Source of the DNA: an uncultured Caulobacter sp.
GTDB taxonomy: Bacteria > Pseudomonadota > Alphaproteobacteria > Caulobacterales > Caulobacteraceae
Assembly: GCA_937991555.1 (NCBI GenBank)
Contig: CALKHU010000266.1
Coordinates: forward strand, 1-6,305
Length of the DNA: 6,305 nt
Reading direction: 5' to 3'
Part shown: positions 1-4,325 of the stretch, one piece after another
Position numbering within the stretch: the first letter of the stretch is position 1
Layout of the letters: every line of letters begins with the position of its first letter
Made by a program: the position numbers and the translations under genes
The notes under the pieces: generated by a model
Seen by the model: the letters and a program-made list of their open reading frames with translations, nothing else
Databases searched by the model: none
Told to the model about the DNA's origin: nothing

Positions 1-876
1 CTTGCGCTCCATCACCGCCCGGGCCGAGGCCTTGGACAGGAAGGCGAAGGACTGGGTGACGACGAAGCCGAAGCGAACGCTCAGCAACTCGTCCCACAGG
101 CCGGGCCGAGTCGCGGCCGGATACTCCTTGATGGCCAGGACCCCGGCGTAGCGCGCATCGGCGGCGTCCCGCAGTTCGAGCGTCTCGCGCCCGAAGATGG
201 CGCGCACGGTGTACACCGCCGAGCCCAGGTGGCCGAACACGATCGGAACGGACGACCGTCGTCCGGTCAGGACCAGCCGCATCACCTCCATCGGCTCGGA
301 GAACCACAGGCCCGCGCGCTCGTAGAGACCAAGCCGGCGCGGGGCGTAGCGTCCGAGGTATTGGACCAGGTCGCGCCCGGCCTCCTCGATGCGCTGGATA
401 TGGGCGACCTCGACCTCGGCCTCATTGCGGCCGGCCGATTTCAGTCGTTTCGCCAGGGCCGCGGCGCGGTCGCCTGTGTCGCGGCCTGGATGCAGAACCA
501 GGGTGACGAACAGTTCGTTGACCCAGAGCTGTCGCCCGGCCACGCGCTCGTCGTAGAGGGCGCCGAGTTCAGCGGCGAAGGCGGAGCGGTAGCCAGTCGA
601 GCGCTCCAGCTCGACCGGACGCCGCACCACATGGTGCCAGACCGCCAGACGGTCGTCGGCGAGGTTGCGCCAGGCCTGGTTCAGCTTGACGTGCCAGTCG
701 TTGAGGTCGCGCGCGTCGGCGGTCTCGAAGCTGGCGCCGTCGACCTGAAACACCATCATCAGGGCGCCGCTGTCGAGCGCGACCACATGGTCCGAGACGT
801 GCCGGGCGTAGGGCAGGTGCGGCCGCGCGTCGGCCTCCCGTCGCAGGCGCGCCGCGCTGACGCCGCCCTCAGCCAC
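1..876 (-). CDS. virB4: VirB4-family type IV secretion ATPase, N-terminal part (runs off the left edge)
   Basis: 292 codons are visible, from a GTG at 876 down to base 1 with no stop. The translation has the look of the VirB4/TrbE/CagE N-terminal domain: an early segment ending HVSDHVVALDSGALMMVFQV, then AVWHHVVRRP, LWVNELFVTLVLHP, and near the edge SFAFLSKASARAVMERK. In this family a C-terminal Walker A/B ATPase domain energises pilus assembly and substrate transfer at the inner membrane. That half lies outside the window, so ATPase competence cannot be judged. The GTG start is supported by a GGAG (complement of 884-887) seven bases upstream and by an 8-base overlap with the stop of the VirB3 gene, implying translational coupling. 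Family call is firm; whether it belongs to a conjugation or effector system is not shown. Confidence 0.85.
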   Translation of the reverse strand, partial: MAEGGVSAARLRREADARPHLPYARHVSDHVVALDSGALMMVFQVDGASFETADARDLNDWHVKLNQAWRNLADDRLAVWHHVVRRPVELERSTGYRSAFAAELGALYDERVAGRQLWVNELFVTLVLHPGRDTGDRAAALAKRLKSAGRNEAEVEVAHIQRIEEAGRDLVQYLGRYAPRRLGLYERAGLWFSEPMEVMRLVLTGRRSSVPIVFGHLGSAVYTVRAIFGRETLELRDAADARYAGVLAIKEYPAATRPGLWDELLSVRFGFVVTQSFAFLSKASARAVMERK

Positions 877-1204
877 GGGACAGCTCCGCGGCACGATAGC
901 GGCGCACGAGGGGAAGGGGCGTCGCCGAACTGCCGCCCCAGAGCGCCGCGTTGCGCGACCGGCCTTTGGTGTCGACATAGACGAAGAGCAGCCGGAAGGC
1001 GTTGTGGTCCGCCCGGCAGATCGCCCGGAACACAAGGTGCAGGGCCGGGGCGACAAGCAGATAGAGCAGGCTGCCGCCGATGAGGAAGACGACCCCGGAC
1101 ACGATGACGTTGACGCCCATCGCCTCCATGGGCACGCCGAGGATCATCGCGGGCCGCGTGCAGGCGAGGAACAGCGGATCCTCGGTCAGGCGTTCGTCAG
1201 CCAT
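869..1204 (-). CDS. virB3: VirB3-family type IV secretion protein
   Basis: 111 residues, the usual size for VirB3. The N-terminus LTEDPLFLACTRPAMILGVP is the family signature (…LF…TRPAM…GVP). It is followed by a hydrophobic stretch at about residues 27-60 that can form one long or two closely spaced membrane helices. The tail after residue 62 is more polar and ends in a basic segment. VirB3 is a small inner-membrane protein of the secretion channel that works with VirB4, which is encoded directly downstream with an 8-base overlap. The ATG at 1204 has a good ribosome-binding site (GGGAGG five bases upstream, reading leftward). The start lies inside the end of the preceding 61-codon gene, again by 8 bases. 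Confidence 0.88.
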   Translation of the reverse strand: MADERLTEDPLFLACTRPAMILGVPMEAMGVNVIVSGVVFLIGGSLLYLLVAPALHLVFRAICRADHNAFRLLFVYVDTKGRSRNAALWGGSSATPLPLVRRYRAAELSRG

Positions 1205-1382
1205 GGGGGCCTCCCGCGGGCAGGCGCCACAGGGCCAGGCCGACCGTCAGGCCGATGCCGAGCCCGGCGAGGATCTGGGCGAACCGTTCGGGCGAGATCA
1301 GCTTCAGGCCGAGCATCAGGCACAGGGCGACGACGGCTGACGCCGACCCGATCCACAGCCAGGGCGCGGCGGCGGTCATCAC
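1197..1382 (-). CDS. Small two-helix membrane protein in the VirB2 position of the T4SS operon
   Basis: 61 residues with two hydrophobic segments, about residues 7-28 and 34-54, separated by a short loop containing SPERFAQ. It sits between the LuxR-type gene and virB3, overlapping both: its GTG start (1382) or adjacent ATG (1379) overlaps the upstream TGA, and its stop overlaps the virB3 start. VirB2/TrbC pilins occupy this slot in many VirB operons and also have two membrane helices, but they are usually longer and carry a cleavable signal peptide, and I see no clear cleavage site here. It may be a shortened VirB2-like pilin or an unrelated small membrane protein. The gene is well supported by its tight overlaps; the function is inferred from position and topology only. 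Confidence 0.62.
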   Translation of the reverse strand: MMTAAAPWLWIGSASAVVALCLMLGLKLISPERFAQILAGLGIGLTVGLALWRLPAGGPHG

Positions 1383-1633
1383 GCGCCGCCCGTGATCAGA
1401 TTGACGATCTCGGCCGCGCCGAAGACCACGACGATGCGCGTCCGCACGCCGAGGACGCTGCAGGCGGTCATCAGATGCTCATCGACCGTTCTCGGAGAGA
1501 GTCCGAGCCGTTCGCCAATGCCGGAGGAGGTCAATCCCGTGGCGGCGAGTTGCAGGCATTCGCGCTGCCGATCGGTCAGGGCCTCGAGCGCCGGGGTGGA
1601 TGACGCAGCGGGAAGCGAAGGGTGCGCTTTCAT
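1379..1633 (-). CDS. Small LuxR/GerE-type DNA-binding protein without a sensor domain
   Basis: 84 residues if started at the ATG at 1633; an in-frame GTG at 1657 would give 92, and neither start has a convincing ribosome-binding site. Residues about 18-66 form a GerE/LuxR helix-turn-helix: LTDRQRECLQLAATGLTSSG, then IGERLGLSPRTVDEHL as turn and recognition helix. No receiver, autoinducer-binding or PAS domain precedes it, so the protein is essentially a free HTH. It is the first gene of the chain of overlapping T4SS genes: its TGA overlaps the start of the 61-residue membrane protein. I infer that it regulates the secretion operon. The family is clear; signal and target are unknown. Confidence 0.75.
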   Translation of the reverse strand: MKAHPSLPAASSTPALEALTDRQRECLQLAATGLTSSGIGERLGLSPRTVDEHLMTACSVLGVRTRIVVVFGAAEIVNLITGGA

Positions 1634-1681
1634 CCCCGAATCCAGCCGGGAAATCACGGCCGTGCGCCAGTCCGGGACCTT

Positions 1682-1725
1682 CCCACCGTGACTCTACGAC
1701 CGGGCGCTCGCGGGGCGCCGGTGGG
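1682..1725. repeat. Inverted repeat between the XRE and LuxR-type genes
   Basis: CCCACCG at 1682-1688 is the exact reverse complement of CGGTGGG at 1719-1725. Inside the 30-base loop, GGCGC (1703-1707) can pair with GCGCC (1715-1719). It lies just beyond the stop of the XRE gene (1731) in the leftward direction. Neither side has a T-run, so it is not a canonical Rho-independent terminator. It could be an mRNA-stabilising or partial-termination hairpin, or chance in GC-rich DNA. Confidence 0.3.
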
Positions 1726-1730
1726 TGGTC

Positions 1731-2228
1731 TCAGCCGTCGTTGTTGGTCCCGCTGTCCTCCCGATCGGGCGCTAACAGTCTGCTCCGCCGTTGCTCGAGC
1801 CACGCGTCTGCCTCGGTGTCGCGCTTGACGGACTGATCCGCGAGATCCCTGAACATCCTGGTGAAGGTGTTGATGATCGGCCGGGCGTCGAGATCAGCGA
1901 TGGCGTCCCCGGCTTCCTCATCGAACTCCTGCAGCGCCACGGCGAGGATGGTCGCCAATTTGTTGTCGGCGCACCGCAACGCGAAGGCGGGCGACCCGAG
2001 GGCGAGGGCCGCGAGAATCCCGTGCGGATCGCTGTTCGTGACCTCGGCGAAGCGGTGAATACGTTCGATGTTGATTCGCCCTGCACCGGACTCGAAATGC
2101 TCGTAGGACCGAAGCGCCATGTTCATGGCCTGGGCGACGTCGATCGACCGCATGCGCCGGTGAGAGCGGATCAGGCGCAGGCTCGAGGAGAGCACCGCAT
2201 TCGTCGACTGGGTGGGCCGGGCGTCCAT
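1731..2228 (-). CDS. XRE-family helix-turn-helix transcriptional regulator
   Basis: 165 residues from the ATG at 2228. Residues about 14-75 form an XRE/Cro-type HTH: LRLIRSHRRMRSIDVAQAMN, then MALRSYEHFESGAGRINIER and a helix IHRFAEVTNSDPHGILAAL. The remainder (about 80-135) is predicted helical and acidic, containing EFDEEAGDAIADLDARPIIN, and may be a dimerisation or ligand domain I do not recognise. The open frame extends upstream to 2366, but that extension runs through the AT-rich promoter region and precedes the HTH with atypical sequence, so I chose 2228; a GGGAG lies 11 bases upstream. The gene leads the leftward T4SS block and is divergent from the GntR unit, so it could regulate either side. 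Confidence 0.8.
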   Translation of the reverse strand: MDARPTQSTNAVLSSSLRLIRSHRRMRSIDVAQAMNMALRSYEHFESGAGRINIERIHRFAEVTNSDPHGILAALALGSPAFALRCADNKLATILAVALQEFDEEAGDAIADLDARPIINTFTRMFRDLADQSVKRDTEADAWLEQRRSRLLAPDREDSGTNNDG

Positions 2229-2399
2229 CTCTCGGTTTACTCCCTCGCCGTCGGCACCACGCGTTACGAACTCAGGTTCACCCCTACAGGTTGAAAAATG
2301 ACTCAGCCATGCGTCAAATGAAAGTCGATAAAGATCAACAGCATAAAAGCTGCGGTTATGACGCAAGTTTCTTGCGGACGACAGTATAGGAGGCGCGGC
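2229..2399. promoter_or_regulatory. AT-rich divergent intergenic region
   Basis: These 171 bp separate the leftward XRE gene from the rightward mini-ORF/GntR unit and must hold promoters for both. It is visibly richer in A/T than its surroundings, especially 2290-2370. A rightward TTGAAA (2291-2296) followed after 17 bases by TCAAAT (2314-2319) is a weak sigma-70-like pair. No leftward pair was convincing. The region contains a perfect inverted repeat (2362-2376) listed separately. Confidence 0.6.
2362..2376. promoter_or_regulatory. Perfect palindrome, candidate operator upstream of the mini-ORF/GntR unit
   Basis: CGCAAG TTT CTTGCG: six-base perfect arms around a three-base centre, ending 11 bases before the AGGAGG that serves the 22-codon ORF. 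This is the spacing of an operator near a transcription start or of a short 5'-UTR hairpin. Dimeric regulators such as the GntR-family protein encoded just downstream, or the divergent XRE protein, bind sites of this kind; which one, if either, is inference. Confidence 0.4.
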
Positions 2400-2468
2400 A
2401 TGACACGATTGACCCGAAGCTTGCCGGTCGCCGATCTGCGTCTCAACGTGGCCTGGAGGCGGCCGTGA
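2400..2468 (+). CDS. 22-codon leader ORF coupled to the GntR gene
   Basis: An ATG at 2400 is preceded by a perfect AGGAGG (2388-2393) with a six-base spacer, the strongest ribosome-binding site in the window. The frame encodes 22 residues (MTRLTRSLPVADL at the start, ending VAWRRP) and stops with TGA at 2466-2468. The GTG start of the GntR gene at 2465 overlaps this stop as GTGA. The peptide is basic (five Arg) with no membrane segment and no lasso core. The arrangement fits a translated leader whose reading controls or boosts translation of the regulator. Alternatively it is the relic of an N-terminal extension of the GntR protein separated by a frameshift. Confidence 0.5.
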   Translation: MTRLTRSLPVADLRLNVAWRRP

Positions 2469-3031
2469 GGCAGCGTGATCCCTTCGGCATGGCGCTCGCC
2501 GGCCTGCGCACCGCGCTCGAGGAAGGCCTGGCTCCCGGACAGCACCTCTCCGTGGTGGACATCGCCGCTTCGCTCGGCCTGAGCACTAGCCCGGTTCGGG
2601 AAGCTCTGTCCCGGCTGTGCGGCGAAGGCCTCGTCGAGGATCGCCGCGGTCTGGGTTACTTCACCCGCGCGGCTCCCCTGGAGGATGTTCTGGGCTTGCT
2701 GGACCTCGAAGCCGCTCATGTCCGGCTCGCGGCGCTCTGCACTCCGGTCGCTCAACCCCGCGACGGCACGGACGCGTCCGTCGAGGCGTGGATCGACGAC
2801 CTGGTCGACGCCTGTAACAACCAGCCCCTGATCGAGAGCCTCGTTCGCGTGCGCCGTCGCCTGGCGCCGCTCAGACGCCTCAATGGACCGACGGAAGCGG
2901 CCGCCGGTACCGAGCCGGCGAGCGACGTTGAGGCCTATTACGCGCGTTGGCGGATCGCCGCGACGGGCCTCGCGTCCCGCGTGCGGCGGATCGATCCAGA
3001 TCAGTCAAAGTATACGCGAAATATAGTTTGA
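2465..3031 (+). CDS. Short GntR-family transcriptional regulator
   Basis: 188 residues from a GTG at 2465, with its own GGAGG at 2455-2459. Residues about 8-68 form a GntR winged helix: LRTALEEGLAPGQHLSVVDI, then AASLGLSTSPVREALSRL (turn and recognition helix), and EGLVEDRRGLGYFTRAAP (wing). The C-terminal part (about 70-175) is helical and starts like an FCD domain (LEDVLGLLDLEAAHVRLAAL), but it is shorter than the FadR-type norm and I cannot find the spaced histidines that usually bind metal or ligand there. It lies immediately upstream of and codirectional with the lasso genes, 69 bp before the first precursor, so control of the lasso promoter is a reasonable inference. Its GTG is coupled to a 22-codon leader ORF. 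Confidence 0.82.
   Translation: MRQRDPFGMALAGLRTALEEGLAPGQHLSVVDIAASLGLSTSPVREALSRLCGEGLVEDRRGLGYFTRAAPLEDVLGLLDLEAAHVRLAALCTPVAQPRDGTDASVEAWIDDLVDACNNQPLIESLVRVRRRLAPLRRLNGPTEAAAGTEPASDVEAYYARWRIAATGLASRVRRIDPDQSKYTRNIV
3005..3031. promoter_or_regulatory. AT-rich inverted repeat at the GntR stop, candidate lasso operator/promoter
   Basis: TCAAAGTATA (3005-3014) and TATAGTTTGA (3022-3031) are reverse complements at 9 of 10 positions, separated by seven bases (CGCGAAA). The right arm ends with the TGA of the GntR gene and includes TATAGT, a plausible -10 element, though no clear -35 lies at the right distance. It is 70 bp upstream of the first precursor, within the second AT-rich island of the window. 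An operator or promoter is favoured over a terminator because no T-run follows. Confidence 0.4.
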
Positions 3032-3100
3032 ATCGATTTGCTTTGCGGCGCTGATGGTTCGTCGTCGACGTTTTGTTGACCTTCAAGACAGGAGACGACC

Positions 3101-3226
3101 ATGACCAAGAAAACCTCGCGCCTCGTGCGCCTCGGGTCCGCCCGCACCCTGACCCGCGCGGTCTCGCGCGGCGAGTTCGACGAGCTGAATCCGGTGCTGA
3201 AGTACACCATTCCGCCCAGCGAATGA
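3101..3226 (+). CDS. Lasso peptide precursor A1
   Basis: 41 residues with a good ribosome-binding site (CAGGAGA, GGAG at 3091-3094, six-base spacer). Residues 1-19 are a basic leader with RLGSARTLTR, placing Thr18 at -2 to the cleavage point, as lasso leaders require. The core is then residues 20-41 (22 residues): Ala1, Gly5, Phe7, Asp8, Glu9, then LNP, and a tail YTIPPSE. Starting the core at Gly24 instead would leave no Asp/Glu at ring positions 7-9, so Ala1 is the supported start. Glu9 is the likely ring acid because precursor A2 conserves it; Asp8 cannot be excluded. Tyr16, perhaps with Lys15, could act as plug. The product would be a threaded peptide with an Ala1-Glu9 macrolactam. Confidence 0.88.
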   Translation: MTKKTSRLVRLGSARTLTRAVSRGEFDELNPVLKYTIPPSE

Positions 3227-3231
3227 CCGGA

Positions 3232-3251
3232 CGGGCCGCTTCGGCGGCCCG
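3232..3251 (+). other. Strong hairpin with UUCG tetraloop after precursor A1
   Basis: CGGGCCGC and GCGGCCCG form a perfect 8-bp GC stem closed by a C(TTCG)G loop, an exceptionally stable RNA tetraloop. It starts five bases after the A1 stop. A second palindrome, CCGGACGTCCGG (3249-3260), overlaps its 3' side. No T-run follows, so an RNA-stability element or partial attenuator is more likely than a full terminator; the downstream cluster genes must still be transcribed unless they have their own promoter. Confidence 0.55.
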
Positions 3252-3318
3252 GACGTCCGGGCCCGGCCTCGCCCCGGGCGCCGCAACCAGAGGCCAGTCC
3301 TGACACAGGAGAGGATCC

Positions 3319-3444
3319 ATGAAGATCCAAACCAAGACGCGCGTCCTGCGCCTGGGGGCCGCCCGTCGGCTGACCCGGGCGATCCTGATGGGCCCGTTCA
3401 CCGAACTGAACCCGGCCCGCCACTGGACGATGCCGCCGGAATGA
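3319..3444 (+). CDS. Lasso peptide precursor A2
   Basis: 41 residues; the ATG at 3319 is preceded by AGGAGAGG (3307-3314). The leader (1-20) contains RLGAARRLTR with Thr19 at -2. The core (21-41, 21 residues) starts with Ala1 and has Gly5, Phe7, Glu9, then LNP, and a tail HWTMPPE. Glu9 is the only acid at positions 7-9, giving an unambiguous Ala1-Glu9 nine-membered ring. Trp16, possibly with His15 or Arg14, is the obvious plug candidate. A1 and A2 clearly arose by duplication: the leaders align without gaps around RLGxAxxLTRA, and the cores share G-x-F-x-ELNP and aromatic-T-x-PP. This makes A2 the reference for reading A1. Confidence 0.9.
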   Translation: MKIQTKTRVLRLGAARRLTRAILMGPFTELNPARHWTMPPE

Positions 3445-3450
3445 CCCCAA

Positions 3451-3475
3451 GGGGCCGCCCGCTTCGGACGGCCCC
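3451..3475 (+). other. GC hairpin after precursor A2
   Basis: GGGGCCG (3451-3457) pairs perfectly with CGGCCCC (3469-3475). The 11-base interior contains CTTCGG and can add two further C-G pairs. It starts six bases after the A2 stop, matching the place and sequence flavour (GGGCCG…CTTCGG…CGGCCC) of the hairpin after A1, so the element seems to have been duplicated along with the precursor gene. There is no T-run. Confidence 0.5.
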
Positions 3476-3533
3476 GCCGGGCGTCCTGCCGGAGGGCGGA
3501 TCGGCCGCCTTCCGTCGCAACAGGGAGATACTG

Positions 3534-3656
3534 ATGTCAAAGCCGACGATCCATCGGCTTCTGCGCCTCGGGATGGCGCGGAACTGCGCGCGAGGCGGGC
3601 GAGGCCGATATCTGGACCTCAATCCGGCCCTCCATTTCAACCAGCCCGCGGGGTGA
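3534..3656 (+). CDS. Divergent lasso peptide precursor A3
   Basis: 40 residues, with AGGGAG six bases before the ATG at 3534. The leader keeps RLGMAR and the same eight-residue distance from that Gly to the core. However, the LTRA of A1/A2 becomes CARG, so the -2 residue is Ala rather than Thr. The core (21-40, 20 residues) starts Gly1-Gly2 and has Asp8 as the only acid, followed by LNPAL, then HF as possible plug and a QPAG end. The predicted ring is eight-membered (Gly1-Asp8), one shorter than in A1/A2. If cleavage were one residue later, Asp would be at 7. The TGA overlaps the GTG of the B gene. It may be a working third precursor, processed less efficiently because of the -2 change, or one that is decaying. 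Confidence 0.75.
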   Translation: MSKPTIHRLLRLGMARNCARGGRGRYLDLNPALHFNQPAG

Positions 3657-4324
3657 GGATTAATGGCGCGCTTCTCGCCGATGAGGCGCCCGATGCTGAC
3701 TGCGGGTGGCTCGGGGATGGGATACACGCGGTCCGCATCGGGGTCGATCTGGTCCTGCTCGATCTCGCCGCAGACGACTATCTTTGCCTGCCGGAGTGCG
3801 GCGATCTCCGGATAGACGGTCGGCAAGTTCGGGGGTCGTTGGAAGACCTTCTTCGCTTGGCCGCCGAGGAACTGCTGCACCCCACGTCGGCGCCGGACGA
3901 TCGGATCCCGCCGCCGGCCCTGCCGTCTGCCCGCCTTCCGGCTCCGCCGCCGATCCGGCCGACGCTGCGGGACGTGGCCACTTTCGCCGTCATCTGGATC
4001 GACGCGGTGCGGCGCCGGCCGACGCTTCTGGAGCTCAGCCACCGATACGCCCGGCGTGCCGGCCGCCGCTCGGATCCCGAGGCGCTTGCGGCGCGGGTCG
4101 AGGTGTTCCGGCAGTTGCTGCCGCTGGCCCCCTGGACCGGCGCCTGTCTGCTCCAAGCAGAGCTGCTGCTGCGCTTTGTCAACGCGGCGGGTCTGGACGC
4201 GGACTGGGTGTTCGGAGTCCGCACCTTCCCGTTTCTCGCCCATTGCTGGCTTCAGAACGGCGATCAGTGCGTCAGCGAGGCGCCGGAGACCCTGACTGTC
4301 TACCGGCCGATCCTGGTGATCTGA
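3653..4324 (+). CDS. Lasso peptide B protein: RRE domain fused to a transglutaminase-like leader peptidase
   Basis: 223 residues from a GTG at 3653 that overlaps the A3 stop (GTGA); there is no strong ribosome-binding site of its own, so translational coupling to A3 is likely. Residues about 20-77 resemble a PqqD-like RiPP recognition element (HAVRIGVDLVLLDLAADDYL), which binds the leader. Residues about 105-223 form the transglutaminase-like cysteine peptidase: Cys165 in WTGACLLQAELLLRFV, and His197 in FPFLAHCWLQNGD. The Cys-His spacing of 32 matches my recollection of McjB. The acidic third residue expected about 12 after His is Glu209 here instead of the usual Asp. A proline-rich linker (86-103) joins the domains. 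The role is removal of the precursor leader to free the core N-terminus for cyclisation by C. The fused, unsplit form is typical of proteobacterial lasso clusters. Confidence 0.92.
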   Translation: MRINGALLADEAPDADCGWLGDGIHAVRIGVDLVLLDLAADDYLCLPECGDLRIDGRQVRGSLEDLLRLAAEELLHPTSAPDDRIPPPALPSARLPAPPPIRPTLRDVATFAVIWIDAVRRRPTLLELSHRYARRAGRRSDPEALAARVEVFRQLLPLAPWTGACLLQAELLLRFVNAAGLDADWVFGVRTFPFLAHCWLQNGDQCVSEAPETLTVYRPILVI

Positions 4325-4325
4325 G

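Noticed and set aside
229..1083. A 284-codon plus-strand open frame at the left
   Set aside because: It is antisense to the VirB4 and VirB3 genes, which have family motifs, overlaps and ribosome-binding sites; this frame has low-complexity Arg/Gly-rich sequence.
1682..1725. A Rho-independent terminator between the XRE and LuxR-type genes
   Set aside because: The outer stem is only 7 bp around a 30-base loop and there is no T-run on either strand; kept only as an inverted repeat of unknown role.
2229..2366. 46-residue N-terminal extension of the XRE regulator
   Set aside because: The extension would run through the AT-rich divergent promoter region, has no good ribosome-binding site, and its sequence is unlike the start of XRE proteins; the ATG at 2228 precedes the HTH at the normal distance.
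2303..2755. A 150-codon minus-strand frame across the start of the GntR gene
   Set aside because: It is antisense to a canonical GntR winged helix; the translation shows no family features.
2372..3048. A shared TTGCGG near 2372 and 3043 as a common operator
   Set aside because: Only six bases match, with no second half-site at the later position; chance in GC-rich sequence is more likely.
3170..3226. Core of A1 starting at Gly24 (and of A2 at Gly25)
   Set aside because: Neither reading leaves an Asp or Glu at ring positions 7, 8 or 9, and the conserved leader Thr would be at -6 rather than -2.
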